Below, one piece after another: positions 1-8,798 of a DNA stretch of 64,000 bases. The stretch is taken from NCBI RefSeq assembly GCF_900106795.1, contig NZ_FNNS01000003.1:1-64000 (forward strand), given 5' to 3'. Position 1 is the first letter of the stretch; each line of letters starts with the position of its first letter. Origin of the DNA: Aequorivita viscosa. Its GTDB lineage: Bacteria > Bacteroidota > Bacteroidia > Flavobacteriales > Flavobacteriaceae. The position numbers and the translations under genes are program-made. The notes beneath the pieces are model-generated. The model was not told the origin of the DNA. It saw only the letters and a program-made list of their open reading frames with translations, and did no database searches.

Positions 1-270
1 CTTTAATCGAATGCCATCTATATGGTCAGCCAACCCACGCCTTCTTCGGTTATATACACTTCGCTCAATTTTTGAAGAAATTGTTGTGGGAAGCTTTCTG
101 AAAAGATCGTTTTCACTATCTATGCCCATAAACTCAGCCGTTAAACTCAAACTTATCAGTTCCAAGTCACAGAGCTTTGGTTCACGCCTTTGATAGGGTA
201 AAAGTTGATCTTTTGATATTTTTCTTAAAACTTCCAATATTCTTTCGTAATTTGCACTTAAGTTGTTCAT
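1..270 (-). CDS. IS982-family transposase, N-terminal part (cut by window edge)
   Basis: The minus strand reads 90 uninterrupted codons from an ATG at 268-270 to the window edge. The product begins MNNLSANYERILEVLRKISK and continues with a PKLCDLELISLSL block and an Arg-rich YNRRRRGLADHI block. This layout is what I know from the N-terminus of IS982-type DDE transposases of Bacteroidota, where the catalytic DDE domain lies further downstream. Only the N-terminal third is present, so neither catalytic residues nor intactness can be judged. The assignment rests on remembered family resemblance, not on a search. Confidence 0.75.
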   Translation of the reverse strand, partial: MNNLSANYERILEVLRKISKDQLLPYQRREPKLCDLELISLSLTAEFMGIDSENDLFRKLPTTISSKIERSVYNRRRRGLADHIDGIRLK

Positions 271-356
271 ATATAATGTTTTATAGCTAAAACAAGATAC
301 TGATTATCAGTAATATGGACAACTTTTTTCTTTTAAATCATAATGCACAACGGGTT
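1..356 (-). mobile_element. End of an IS982-like insertion sequence
   Basis: The partial transposase gene lies 86 bases inside a likely element end. Read on the minus strand, the outer sequence starts ACCCGTTGTGCATTA (complement of about 341-355), the kind of ACCC-starting terminal repeat expected for this family. The other end and the target duplication lie outside the window, so the exact boundary is inferred. It sits about 40 bases from the stop codon of the DUF3078 gene. A 7-bp inverted repeat (353-359 with 370-376) overlaps the boundary. Confidence 0.45.
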
Positions 357-392
357 ACTGTTATTAACAAGTAACCTTTTGTAGTCTATAAT

Positions 393-1322
393 TTAGAATG
401 CGAAAGTTACCCCAACTCCTAAAGCTTCACGAATCTGGAAACCATTTGCGGCGTTGTCGTCATATATAGCTTGGAATGTAAAGTTTGTTGTAATAAATTT
501 GTTTACACTCATAACTAAATTCATTGTGTAGTCAATATCAACGTTTTTGGGTTCGTCCAAATAGTTTGAATATAAATTCAGGATATTCTCTACAGAAACA
601 TTATCCATAACTTTAAATTTGGCATAACCAGAAATAGAGGCTCCTAGTTCAAAACGCATAGATTCGTTTGCATCTACTCCGTAATATTTCTTTTTGTTAT
701 ACGCTTCTAACGCGCCTGGAATGTTTTCATCTACGGCAGTAAATTTATCATCTACAAAAATAAATTTAGCAGTAGCCGGTGCTATATTCACATAAAGGTT
801 GTCATTCTTCTTCCACAGTAAACCTGGACCAAACTGAAGATACCCTGGAGACATAAAATGTGTTTTCTCTGTACGATAAGCAGGATCTGATTGGTCAAGA
901 TCTTTATTAAAATCATATCCTTTGGCCATTTGTGTTTTAAAATTGAAGAATAACGAGTAGTACCACTCCGACTCTTTCATTTGTCTACCTAATATAGAGT
1001 TAAGCTCCAAACGGTCGTTGGTTTTTTTCGAATATTTATCGTCTTTGTTTTTAGAAATACCATAATCTAATAAAAACCTGTTATCCCAGCTTATTTTGTC
1101 TTTACGATAATTAAAATCGTACGTTAACGAAATATTTCCCGAATAGTTGGAAGTTCCACCACCTGTCCATTCGTGATTAAAAGCAGCTTGATTAAATAGC
1201 AATGAAACATTTCCCGAAGTTTTCCATCCGTTTTCGATAGAGTCTTTTACCTTTTTATCTTGTGCAGAAAGAACGAAAGGTGCTCCTATAAGAATTGTAA
1301 GAAGTAGTAATTTTTTAATCAT
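393..1322 (-). CDS. DUF3078 outer-membrane-like protein
   Basis: A 309-residue protein of the DUF3078 family, whose function is unknown. The start at 1320-1322 is chosen because it opens a clean signal peptide (MIKKLLLLTILIGAPFVLSAQ, cleavage after SAQ); the longer frame adds 18 residues without a signal character. The mature part has many alternating aromatic/polar stretches and ends in VTFAF, typical of an outer-membrane beta-barrel with a terminal aromatic residue. It contains the family's early GWKTSGNVSLLFNQAAFNHEW block. A TATATTTG promoter box lies 23 bases upstream, so it can be transcribed separately although it follows the suf genes. Role unknown; an outer-membrane location is inferred. 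Confidence 0.8.
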   Translation of the reverse strand: MIKKLLLLTILIGAPFVLSAQDKKVKDSIENGWKTSGNVSLLFNQAAFNHEWTGGGTSNYSGNISLTYDFNYRKDKISWDNRFLLDYGISKNKDDKYSKKTNDRLELNSILGRQMKESEWYYSLFFNFKTQMAKGYDFNKDLDQSDPAYRTEKTHFMSPGYLQFGPGLLWKKNDNLYVNIAPATAKFIFVDDKFTAVDENIPGALEAYNKKKYYGVDANESMRFELGASISGYAKFKVMDNVSVENILNLYSNYLDEPKNVDIDYTMNLVMSVNKFITTNFTFQAIYDDNAANGFQIREALGVGVTFAF

Positions 1323-1344
1323 TTCTAATAATTTTAATTTTTTG

Positions 1345-1352
1345 CAAATATA
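1345..1352 (-). promoter_or_regulatory. Bacteroidetes-type -7 promoter box for the DUF3078 gene
   Basis: The minus strand reads TATATTTG, a perfect match to the TAnnTTTG -7 consensus of the Bacteroidetes primary sigma factor. It is 22 bases before the ATG at 1322. No strong -33 TTTG is visible at the usual distance. Confidence 0.55.
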
Positions 1353-1426
1353 AACTCGATTAATTAATTGAAACACTAAAATAGTTTCAAAAATTGGTTA
1401 ATATTTACTAAAGCCGATAAAGAGAT

Positions 1427-1933
1427 TTATTTCCTTTTGAACAAAGGAACCGAGGAGCAAGCTTCGCCATACATAATGCTTTTTGCTATTGGCTGAAGTT
1501 TTTGTGCCAAGAGAACGTATGCACTTTGAGGAATGGGCTTGTGATTGCAGCCTTTAATGATAATTGGCTTATCTGCGTATTCTGAAAAATCTAAATTTTG
1601 AAGGATTTCGGTGTAAAGAATACTTTCTAAATCTTCTAAGCTTCCAACCGTTACTTTGGCTGCAAAAGGGGCTAAATGAAGCGATAGAAGGATATAAGCC
1701 CATCCGGGAACAATAGCGTCGGTACTGCAATAAAGTGCGACATAAGAACCAGAGTAGCGTGACCAGTCGTGCGAGTTGGCTTGCTCTCTAAAATCCTTTT
1801 CGCGCAGTACAATTCCTTCCATTAACCATTCCGAAATATCGAAATGAATACGTTCTCCTTTTGGATAAAAATCCTCAAGATCGAAAGTGACCAATTTGCT
1901 GTTCGCTACGCGATTAATTATTTCTTCAGACAC
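1427..1933 (-). CDS. DUF2480 family protein
   Basis: A 168-residue soluble protein recognised as the DUF2480 family, which in Flavobacteriia is commonly found next to suf genes. It has no signal peptide or membrane segment. Recognisable blocks are the N-terminal VTFDLEDFYP, a central DWSRYSGSYVALYCSTDAIVP and a GCNHKPIPQSAYVLLAQKL near the C-terminus. Cys residues in the YCSTDA and KGCNH blocks might bind metal, but this is only inference. It lies 112 bases after sufT on the same strand. Its place at the end of the cluster suggests a link to iron-sulfur biogenesis; the activity is unknown. Confidence 0.8.
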   Translation of the reverse strand: MSEEIINRVANSKLVTFDLEDFYPKGERIHFDISEWLMEGIVLREKDFREQANSHDWSRYSGSYVALYCSTDAIVPGWAYILLSLHLAPFAAKVTVGSLEDLESILYTEILQNLDFSEYADKPIIIKGCNHKPIPQSAYVLLAQKLQPIAKSIMYGEACSSVPLFKRK

Positions 1934-2045
1934 GGTAAATAGGTGAAATTATGAGTTTAGTATCTATTATTCCAGTCTGTCAAATATTATCTGACAGACT
2001 GGTTTTTGGTAAGTAATTTAAAAGTATTTCAGGACTATTTGGGAA

Positions 2046-2369
2046 TTAAAGCATTCCAAGTTCAAGTTTTGCAACATCGCTCATCAATTCTTGCCCCCAC
2101 GGTGGGTCGAAGGTAATTTCAACCTCAGCATCTTTTACTTCTTTTAAAGTCTTTACTTTTTCTTCAACTTCTAAAGGTAAACTTTCTGCTACAGGACAGT
2201 TAGGTGAAGTTAACGTCATAAGTATTTTAACCTCTTGGTCTTCATTGATAAAAACATCGTAGATAAGCCCTAATTCGTATATATCTACAGGAATTTCTGG
2301 GTCGTAAATTGTTTTTATTACTTCTACTATTTTTTCGCCTAGCTCGGCCATGTTTATTTCTGCTTCCAT
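2046..2369 (-). CDS. sufT: SufT-like DUF59 Fe-S assembly protein
   Basis: A 107-residue DUF59/MIP18-type protein of the suf clusters, thought to help mature or deliver Fe-S clusters. The start at 2367-2369 (MEAEINMAELGEK) is preferred over an in-frame ATG 39 bases upstream because the upstream part overlaps sufE and is not family-like. Visible are the DPEIPVDIYELGLIYDV block, the TLTSPNCPVAESLP block with the single conserved Cys, and the FDPPWGQELMS block near the C-terminus. It starts 4 bases after the sufE stop, so it is surely cotranscribed and probably translationally coupled with sufE. Confidence 0.9.
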   Translation of the reverse strand: MEAEINMAELGEKIVEVIKTIYDPEIPVDIYELGLIYDVFINEDQEVKILMTLTSPNCPVAESLPLEVEEKVKTLKEVKDAEVEITFDPPWGQELMSDVAKLELGML

Positions 2370-2373
2370 TGTA

Positions 2374-2799
2374 TTAAGAATTAAGTTTAGCTTGGTATGC
2401 CATAGCATCCAGTTTCATTTGTTTAATCATCGAAACCAATCCGTTGGCCCTTGTTGGGGAAAGATGTTCTTTGAGACCGATTTCGTCAATAAATTTTGCG
2501 TCCGAATTTAAGATAGCTTGTGGAGTTTGCCCTGAAAATACACGAACTAAAATAGCCACAATACCTTTGGTTATAATAGCATCGCTATCTGCAGTAAAAA
2601 TAACTTTACCGTCGTTTAATTCAGAATGTAACCACACTTTACTTTGACAGCCATTAATGATTCTGTCATCGGTTTTGTATTTTGGATCAATAATATCAAG
2701 AGATTTACCTAGCTCAATCATATATTCGTATCGCTGCATCCAGTCGTCGAACATTGAAAATTCGTCTACTAATTCCTCTTGTACTTCTTCTATTGTCAT
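2374..2799 (-). CDS. sufE: SufE sulfur-transfer protein
   Basis: A 141-residue SufE. It accepts persulfide sulfur from the cysteine desulfurase SufS and passes it to the SufBCD scaffold, in the cytoplasm. The acceptor Cys is residue 51 in the conserved GCQSKVW motif, and a family-typical block (GLKEHLSPTRANGLVSMI) lies near the C-terminus. Length fits the family. It lies 116 bases after sufS, a spacer filled by a small palindromic repeat, and 4 bases before sufT. Confidence 0.95.
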   Translation of the reverse strand: MTIEEVQEELVDEFSMFDDWMQRYEYMIELGKSLDIIDPKYKTDDRIINGCQSKVWLHSELNDGKVIFTADSDAIITKGIVAILVRVFSGQTPQAILNSDAKFIDEIGLKEHLSPTRANGLVSMIKQMKLDAMAYQAKLNS

Positions 2800-2821
2800 A
2801 AATTTTATTTTAAAATACCTA

Positions 2822-2875
2822 CAAGGTTTTGAAAACCTTGCAGGAAGTTGTGTCAGTTGAAAACCTTGCAGGAAG
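2822..2875. repeat. Small palindrome plus direct repeat between sufS and sufE
   Basis: CAAGGTTTT at 2822-2830 and AAAACCTTG at 2832-2840 form a perfect 9-bp inverted repeat around one base. A 19-base word beginning TTGAAAACCTTGCAGG occurs twice, at 2829-2847 and 2857-2875. There is no T-tract on either strand, so it is not an obvious terminator. It resembles the other ACC...GGT palindromes of this window (9100-9132, 47806-47836). Confidence 0.7.
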
Positions 2876-2915
2876 CTTGGTTCGTCGAAAATCTTGCTAT
2901 AAGATTCATCTCAAC

Positions 2916-4133
2916 CTAACTCAACATCATTTTAGCTTTTTTCACAGCTTCAACCAATATATCAACTTCTTCCAAAGTATTGTAAAAGGCAAATGAAGCT
3001 CTCACAGTACCAGGAATTTTATAAAAATCCATAATAGGCTGTGCACAGTGATGCCCCGTCCGAACTGCTACACCAAGTTTATCGAGAATGGTTCCGATAT
3101 CATAAGGGTGAATTCCTTCAATATTGAATGAAACTACGGAAGTTTTATCTGGACCCGTTCCGTATATTCTAAGTCCTTCGATTTCAAGCAACTTTTTGGT
3201 AGCATATTCAAGCAGTTCATCCTCGTGCGCCACAATTGCATCAAAACCGATATTATTTAAGTAGTCAATTGCAGCTCCAAAAGCGATTCCTCCACAAATA
3301 TTTGGCGTTCCCGCTTCAAATTTAAACGGTAATCCCGCGTAGGTAGTCTTTTCAAAGGTTACTTGATCTATCATTTCTCCACCTCCTTGGTAAGGCGGAA
3401 GTTTGTTGCCCCATTCTTCTTTCATATATAGAATTCCGATTCCTGTTGGGCCACACATTTTATGCGCAGAGGTAACGTAAAAGTCGACATCCAACTCTTG
3501 AAAATTTGGTTTTATATGCGAACAAGATTGTGCTCCGTCAATAAGAACGGCGGCATTTACTTTATGGGCGTATTCAATGATTTTCGCAATTGGATTTATA
3601 GTTCCTAATGCGTTTGAAATGTGGTTTACAAAGACCAATTTCGTTTTTTCAGAAAGCAGCTTTTCGTATTCAGAAAAAATCAATGCGCCTTCTTCATTCA
3701 TCGGAATCACTTTTAAAATCGCACCCGTGCGTTCGCATAGCATTTGCCACGGAACTATATTGGAATGATGTTCCATTGCTGAAACAATGATTTCATCTCC
3801 CTTTTTAAGTTCGCTTGTAAAAACGTGTGCCACTAGGTTTATTCCGTAGGTAGTTCCTGGTGTAAAAAGTATTTCGTGAGATTCTTTCGCGTTAAAATGC
3901 TTTTGAATTTTTTGCCTTGCAGCCTCATAAGCATCTGTTGCTTCTTGCGACAGCGTGTGCACACCGCGATGAATATTTGCATTGTAATTACTGTAATAAT
4001 CAACGATGGCATCTATTACCAGTTGTGGTTTTTGTAATGTCGCAGCATTGTCCAAATACACCAATGGATACCCATTTACCTTTCGAGAAAGGATTGGAAA
4101 ATCATTGCGTATTTTTTGGATGTTGAAAGACAT
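2916..4133 (-). CDS. sufS: SufS cysteine desulfurase
   Basis: A 405-residue class V PLP enzyme that takes sulfur from L-cysteine, leaving alanine, and supplies SufE with persulfide. The PLP lysine is K225 in SAHKMCGPTG, and the catalytic Cys is C363 in RTGHHCAQP, the pattern of group II (SufS-type) desulfurases with a short active loop. The AMEHHSNIVPW block contains the His that stacks on PLP. Length is normal. It lies 109 bases after sufD on the same strand; that spacer carries an ACCACGAA/TTCGTGGT inverted repeat. Confidence 0.97.
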   Translation of the reverse strand: MSFNIQKIRNDFPILSRKVNGYPLVYLDNAATLQKPQLVIDAIVDYYSNYNANIHRGVHTLSQEATDAYEAARQKIQKHFNAKESHEILFTPGTTYGINLVAHVFTSELKKGDEIIVSAMEHHSNIVPWQMLCERTGAILKVIPMNEEGALIFSEYEKLLSEKTKLVFVNHISNALGTINPIAKIIEYAHKVNAAVLIDGAQSCSHIKPNFQELDVDFYVTSAHKMCGPTGIGILYMKEEWGNKLPPYQGGGEMIDQVTFEKTTYAGLPFKFEAGTPNICGGIAFGAAIDYLNNIGFDAIVAHEDELLEYATKKLLEIEGLRIYGTGPDKTSVVSFNIEGIHPYDIGTILDKLGVAVRTGHHCAQPIMDFYKIPGTVRASFAFYNTLEEVDILVEAVKKAKMMLS

Positions 4134-4174
4134 TTGAGAAGTTTAATGAATTTGTTTTACTCATTTAATGTTTT

Positions 4175-4236
4175 ACCACGAACCCACCTGCCGCACGGAT
4201 AGGTTCGCAAATCTTTATTATTCGTGAATTCGTGGT
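4175..4236. repeat. Intergenic inverted repeat between sufD and sufS
   Basis: ACCACGAA at 4175-4182 is the exact reverse complement of TTCGTGGT at 4229-4236, with a 46-base loop that itself contains ATTCGTGAATTCG. The motif CACGAATTCACGAAT is a familiar noncoding repeat in Bacteroidota genomes. It may be a dispersed element or a processing/attenuation site inside the operon; neither is shown. Confidence 0.5.
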
Positions 4237-4242
4237 GGCCTT

Positions 4243-5556
4243 TTACAGCTCAAACCCCAAACTCACTCCAATTTTATTGGCAATCAATTTGTTGATTCGC
4301 ATTTTAAGCTCTGGAATTTTTACACTTTCCAAAACGGTATTTGCGAAAGCGTACATTAAAAGTGCTTGACTTTCTTTTACACCAATTCCTCGGCTGCGTA
4401 GATAAAAGAGTGCGTCCTCGTCAAACTGCCCGATAGTACACCCGTGAGAACACTTTACGTCATCTGCAAAAATCTCTAATTGTGGTTTTGCGTTGATTGT
4501 AGCTTTGTCATCAATTAGAATGTTGTTGTTCTGCTGAAACGCATCAATCTTCTGCGCAATTTTGTCCACCAATATTTTTCCATTAAAAACTCCCGTAGAA
4601 CTTTCTGCAAAAATACCTTTGTAATCTTGGTGACTTTCACAATTTGGTGCTGTATGATGCACCAACGTATTGTGGTCTACGTGCTGATTTCCTTCTAAAA
4701 TAGTAACCCCTTTTAATGTGGAATCGCAGCGCTCTCCTTTTTGATAGAAATTCAAGTTATTTCGAACCAAATCTCCTCCAAATGCGAAAGTGTGCACGTG
4801 ACAAATACTTTGATGTTCTTGTGAAATATAAGTATTGTCTATCAACGAAGAAGTATCGGTGTCGTTCTGGATTTTGTAGTAGTCTACGTAAGCGCGCTTT
4901 TCAGCAAAAATTTCGGTTACAGAATTTGTCAATACTTTATTTTCCGAAAGACTTTGATGGCGCTCGATGATTTGAACGTGTGCGTTTTCACCAACTACGA
5001 TAAGGTTTCGAGGCTGAAGGAACATAGCTGCTTCACTCCCAGTCGAGAAATTGATTATCTCAATAGGTTTTTGAACTTCTTTATGGGCAGGAATATTAAT
5101 ATATGCTCCGTCCTTTGTGAACGCTGTATTAAGCGAAGTTATACCGTCTTTTTTAGCAATTTTATTAAAATATGTTTCAATTACGGGCTTAAACTTGCTC
5201 TTGGTAAGTGCTGCAGACATTAAACACACATCTACGTCGTCGTGTGTGGTTTCAGACAGAAAAGAACTGTAAACGCCATCTATAAAAACAATCTTGTATG
5301 TGTCTATTTCGTGAAGAAAATAGGGGCGTACTTTTTTCCATTCTACATTATTTTCCTTGTTGGAAATAATGCTGTAATCCTGTTTTAACAGCTTGTTGAG
5401 CGATGTATATTTCCAAGCTTCCTCCTTCTTGGTTGGGAACCCTTTTTCCTCGAAAATTTTTATAGCCTTGTTTCGCACATCGTGAATAGGCGAATCAAAT
5501 TCTAGGTAATCCTCAAGGGCAATGTATGATGTAAGTAATTTATCTTTAAAGCTCAT
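4243..5556 (-). CDS. sufD: SufD, Fe-S scaffold subunit
   Basis: A 437-residue SufD, partner of SufB and SufC in the scaffold complex that assembles Fe-S clusters in the cytoplasm. The start at 5554-5556 (MSFKDKLLTSYIALEDYLEF) is family-like; the 11 extra residues of the longest frame are not. The C-terminal beta-helix core is visible: HTAPNCESHQDYKGIFA, VFNGKILVDKIAQKIDAFQQ, DDVKCSHGCTIGQ and YLRSRGIG. It lies 209 bases after sufC, the largest gap in the operon; I see no clear promoter box or terminator there. Confidence 0.95.
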   Translation of the reverse strand: MSFKDKLLTSYIALEDYLEFDSPIHDVRNKAIKIFEEKGFPTKKEEAWKYTSLNKLLKQDYSIISNKENNVEWKKVRPYFLHEIDTYKIVFIDGVYSSFLSETTHDDVDVCLMSAALTKSKFKPVIETYFNKIAKKDGITSLNTAFTKDGAYINIPAHKEVQKPIEIINFSTGSEAAMFLQPRNLIVVGENAHVQIIERHQSLSENKVLTNSVTEIFAEKRAYVDYYKIQNDTDTSSLIDNTYISQEHQSICHVHTFAFGGDLVRNNLNFYQKGERCDSTLKGVTILEGNQHVDHNTLVHHTAPNCESHQDYKGIFAESSTGVFNGKILVDKIAQKIDAFQQNNNILIDDKATINAKPQLEIFADDVKCSHGCTIGQFDEDALFYLRSRGIGVKESQALLMYAFANTVLESVKIPELKMRINKLIANKIGVSLGFEL

Positions 5557-5765
5557 GATGAGTTTCTTGTTTAAAGTTTCAGGTTTCAAGTTTTGAACTT
5601 GTTACCTTTAAAGTCATTCTAATTTAATTGGGTACGATTAAACTGCGACCCTTCTTCCGCTTAAAAATGTCTGAATTTTACATCTCGTTTTTCAAATTTG
5701 AGTGGTAGTTAGCGTTTAAACCGATTTAACTACAAACACTAAACGAGAAACCAGAAAACATTTTC

Positions 5766-6515
5766 CTAAACCAATTCTTCTTTAATCCAGTCGTAACCTT
5801 TTTCTTCAAGCTCGTAAGCAAGTTCTTTGGTTCCGGATTTTACAATTCTTCCATTCATCAATACGTGAACAAAATCAGGTACAATGTGGTCTAACAATCG
5901 CTGATAGTGCGTAATTAGAACAATGGCGTTGTCTTTATTTCTTATTTTATTGACTCCGTTAGATACTACTTTAAGAGCATCAATATCTAATCCAGAATCT
6001 GTTTCATCAAGAATTGCCAATTTAGGATTCAACATTGCTAGTTGGAAAATTTCGTTTCGTTTCTTTTCACCTCCAGAGAAACCTTCGTTTAAAGATCTTG
6101 AAAGAAACTTACGATCAATTTCGAGCATGTCTGCTTTTTCCTTGATCAATTTCAACATTTCAGCTGCAGGCATATCACCTAGCTTCTGAGCCTTTCGGGT
6201 TTCATTGATTGCAGTTTTTATAAAGTTGGTCACTGAAACTCCTGGAATTTCCACTGGATATTGAAACGACAAGAAAACGCCTTTATGAGCTCTTTCTTCA
6301 GGGTCTAAATCAACAATTGAATTATTTTCAAAGAGAATTTCGCCTTGTGTAACTTCATATTCATCTTTTCCAGCAATAACAGATGCCAAGGTGCTTTTCC
6401 CAGAACCATTCGGTCCCATTATGGCGTGTACTTCACCTGCATTTACTTTTAAGTCGATGCCTTGTAGAATGTCTTTCCCATCCAAACCGGCGTATAAATT
6501 TTTAATTTCTAACAT
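5766..6515 (-). CDS. sufC: SufC ATPase
   Basis: A 249-residue ABC-type ATPase that drives the SufBCD scaffold; despite its fold it is soluble and not a transporter. Walker A is GPNGSGKST at residues 34-42, the signature FSGGEKKR begins at 146, Walker B LAILDETDSGLD begins at 166, and the switch His is H203. The EKKRNE after the signature is typical of SufC rather than of importers. It follows the small lipoprotein gene by 8 bases and precedes sufD. Confidence 0.97.
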   Translation of the reverse strand: MLEIKNLYAGLDGKDILQGIDLKVNAGEVHAIMGPNGSGKSTLASVIAGKDEYEVTQGEILFENNSIVDLDPEERAHKGVFLSFQYPVEIPGVSVTNFIKTAINETRKAQKLGDMPAAEMLKLIKEKADMLEIDRKFLSRSLNEGFSGGEKKRNEIFQLAMLNPKLAILDETDSGLDIDALKVVSNGVNKIRNKDNAIVLITHYQRLLDHIVPDFVHVLMNGRIVKSGTKELAYELEEKGYDWIKEELV

Positions 6516-6523
6516 AATTAACT

Positions 6524-6922
6524 TTAGTTTGCTTTCAATTCGACGTCAGCTTTTGTGGAAGTTTCACTGACGTTTATTATTTCAGTTATTGTGATAATTT
6601 CGTCCCAACCATCAGTTCCTTCTGGTTTTGGCGTTACCTCTCCACGAACGACAACAGGAACCATATCAAATTCCCCTTTTTTAACAGCTGCTACTTTTTC
6701 GGCTAGGTCTTTTGCTTTGTCATTTATCTGGACTCCATACACGAATGAATTTCCTTTAAAAACAGCCGCTTCCGGAGTGTAAATAAATTCTCCTTCATAC
6801 GTCTTGACTGTAGCTTTTGGAGCTTCAGTATTTTCAGTTTGAAGTGCTTCGTTTTCTGTTTTAGTGTTATTGCACGAATAAAGCAAGGTGCTAAACATTA
6901 ATAATAACAGTATTCTTTTCAT
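6524..6922 (-). CDS. Small lipoprotein embedded in the suf operon
   Basis: A 132-residue protein of unknown function. The start at 6920-6922 opens a lipoprotein signal (MKRILLLLMFSTLLYSC, lipobox LYSC, lipidated Cys 17), followed by an Asn/Thr/Glu-rich linker. The mature domain, from about residue 45, looks like a compact beta-rich domain with VVPVVVRGEV-like strands (the actual sequence is MVPVVVRGEVTPKP) and GWDEIITITEI. It lies 28 bases after sufB and 8 bases before sufC, so it must share their mRNA. A periplasmic or outer-membrane lipoprotein has no known part in the cytoplasmic SUF pathway. I do not recognise a family. Confidence 0.85.
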   Translation of the reverse strand: MKRILLLLMFSTLLYSCNNTKTENEALQTENTEAPKATVKTYEGEFIYTPEAAVFKGNSFVYGVQINDKAKDLAEKVAAVKKGEFDMVPVVVRGEVTPKPEGTDGWDEIITITEIINVSETSTKADVELKAN

Positions 6923-6950
6923 TGTTGTAAAATAATTTTGGATTTCCGAT

Positions 6951-8396
6951 TTAACCAACGCTTCCTTCTAGACTAATTTCTAATAGTTTTTGGGCTTCTA
7001 CCGCAAATTCCATTGGAAGTTTATTTAAAACATCTTTACTGAAACCATTTACAATAAGTGCAATTGCTTTTTCGGTACTAATACCTCGTTGGTTACAATA
7101 AAATATCTGGTCTTCGCCAATTTTACTGGTGGTTGCTTCGTGCTCCACCATTGCCGTTTTATTCTTCACTTCGATATACGGGAAGGTGTGTGCGCCACAT
7201 TTATTACCCATTAGCAATGAATCGCACTCTGAGAAATTTCGAGCTTTATCTGCACCTGGCATTATTTTCACCAAACCACGGTAGCTGTTTTGTGAGTTTC
7301 CAGCAGAAATTCCTTTAGAAATAATAGTACTTCTTGTGTTTTTACCAACGTGGATCATCTTTGTTCCTGTATCGGCTTGCTGAAAATTGTTTGTAACAGC
7401 TACAGAATAAAATTCGCCAATAGAATTATCGCCTTTTAGAATACAGCTTGGATACTTCCAAGTTACAGCACTTCCAGTTTCTACTTGTGTCCAAGATATT
7501 TTAGCGTTCTTTTCGCAAATTCCTCTTTTAGTAACGAAGTTAAAAACACCGCCTTTACCTTCTTTATTACCAGGATACCAGTTTTGAACGGTAGAATATT
7601 TTATTTCGGCATCGTCCATTGCGATTAATTCAACAACTGCTGCGTGCAATTGGTTTTCATCACGGCTAGGGGCAGTACATCCTTCAAGGTAACTCACATA
7701 ACTTCCTTCATCGGCAATAAGAAGTGTTCTTTCAAATTGTCCTGTTCCTCCTTGATTTATTCGGAAGTAAGTAGAGAGTTCCATTGGGCAACGCACGCCT
7801 TTTGGAATGTAGCAGAACGAACCATCACTAAAAACAGCACTGTTTAAGGCCGCGTAGAAATTATCGCGTGGTGGTACAACTGTTCCTATGTATTTTTTAA
7901 CCAATTCTGGATGCTCTTTAATGGCTTCAGAAATTGAACAGAAAATGATGCCCATTTCATTCAAGCTTTTCTTAAATGATGTTGCTACCGACACAGAGTC
8001 AATTACAACATCTACTGCAACGCCAGTCAGTCTTTTTTGCTCTTCAATTGAGATTCCAAGTTTTTTGAAAGTATCCAATAATTCTGGATCTACTTCGTCA
8101 AGGCTACCGTATTTTGGTTTATTTGTAGGTGCTGAATAATACGAAATGCTTTGAAAATCTGGCTTTTCGTAATTCACATTTGCCCATTCTGGTTCCTCCA
8201 TGGTTTGCCAATATCGGAATGCTTCTAAACGCCATTCGGTCATCCATTCGGGTTCTTCCTTTCGTTTAGAAATGGCTCGCACCACGTCTTCATCCAAGCC
8301 CACAGGAAAGGTATCGGATTCTATATCGGTAAAGAAACCATACTCGTATTCCTTGGTTTCCAATTCTTTCTTTAAATCGTCTTCTGTATATTTCAT
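6951..8396 (-). CDS. sufB: SufB, Fe-S scaffold subunit
   Basis: A 481-residue SufB of normal length, the main scaffold on which the SUF system builds Fe-S clusters with SufC and SufD. Characteristic blocks are [59 protein letters not shown], the [11 protein letters not shown] block, [19 protein letters not shown] with the late conserved Cys, and [16 protein letters not shown]. It starts 37 bases after sufA and is followed by the embedded lipoprotein gene. Confidence 0.97.
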   Translation of the reverse strand: MKYTEDDLKKELETKEYEYGFFTDIESDTFPVGLDEDVVRAISKRKEEPEWMTEWRLEAFRYWQTMEEPEWANVNYEKPDFQSISYYSAPTNKPKYGSLDEVDPELLDTFKKLGISIEEQKRLTGVAVDVVIDSVSVATSFKKSLNEMGIIFCSISEAIKEHPELVKKYIGTVVPPRDNFYAALNSAVFSDGSFCYIPKGVRCPMELSTYFRINQGGTGQFERTLLIADEGSYVSYLEGCTAPSRDENQLHAAVVELIAMDDAEIKYSTVQNWYPGNKEGKGGVFNFVTKRGICEKNAKISWTQVETGSAVTWKYPSCILKGDNSIGEFYSVAVTNNFQQADTGTKMIHVGKNTRSTIISKGISAGNSQNSYRGLVKIMPGADKARNFSECDSLLMGNKCGAHTFPYIEVKNKTAMVEHEATTSKIGEDQIFYCNQRGISTEKAIALIVNGFSKDVLNKLPMEFAVEAQKLLEISLEGSVG

Positions 8397-8433
8397 AATT
8401 CTTTTCTAAATTGGATATTAAAATGCTACATTT

Positions 8434-8763
8434 TTAAAGTGAAAAAGATTCTCCACAACCACAAGTTCGGTTGGCGTTCGGATTTGAGAACACAAAGCCT
8501 TTTCCGTTGAGGCCTCCACTGTATTCTAAGGTGGTGCCTACCAAATACAAGAAACTCTTTTTGTCTACAGCGATTTTAACGCCAAGATCTTCAAACACTT
8601 TGTCATCTTCCTTCAATTCTTTATCAAAATTAAGTTCATAGCTGAGGCCAGAACATCCACCGCTCTTGACTCCTACTCTAACAAAATCCTGAGAAATTTC
8701 GAAACCGCTCTCCGCCATTAGCTGAGAAATACGTGATTTTGCGCCTTCACTTACTTTTATCAT
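8434..8763 (-). CDS. sufA: SufA/IscA-type Fe-S carrier protein
   Basis: A 109-residue A-type carrier that receives Fe-S clusters from SufBCD and delivers them to apoproteins. The three ligand cysteines are C37 in GGCSGLSY and C101/C103 in the C-terminal CGCGESFSL. Length and spacing fit HesB/IscA/SufA. It is the first gene of the operon and has a TATATTTG promoter box 27 bases upstream, with a near-palindrome (8772-8786) between box and start. Confidence 0.95.
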   Translation of the reverse strand: MIKVSEGAKSRISQLMAESGFEISQDFVRVGVKSGGCSGLSYELNFDKELKEDDKVFEDLGVKIAVDKKSFLYLVGTTLEYSGGLNGKGFVFSNPNANRTCGCGESFSL

Positions 8764-8790
8764 AATATAGACTAATTCTAAATTAGGCTA

Positions 8791-8798
8791 CAAATATA
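8791..8798 (-). promoter_or_regulatory. -7 promoter box of the suf operon
   Basis: The minus strand reads TATATTTG, a perfect TAnnTTTG box, 27 bases before the sufA ATG. Between them lies CTAATTTAGAATTAG (8772-8786), palindromic except at its centre, which could be an operator. No IscR-type consensus site is apparent. Confidence 0.55.

Noticed and set aside
353-376. Hairpin GGTTACT...AGTAACC as terminator of the DUF3078 gene
   Set aside because: No T-tract follows on the minus strand and it spans the likely IS boundary.
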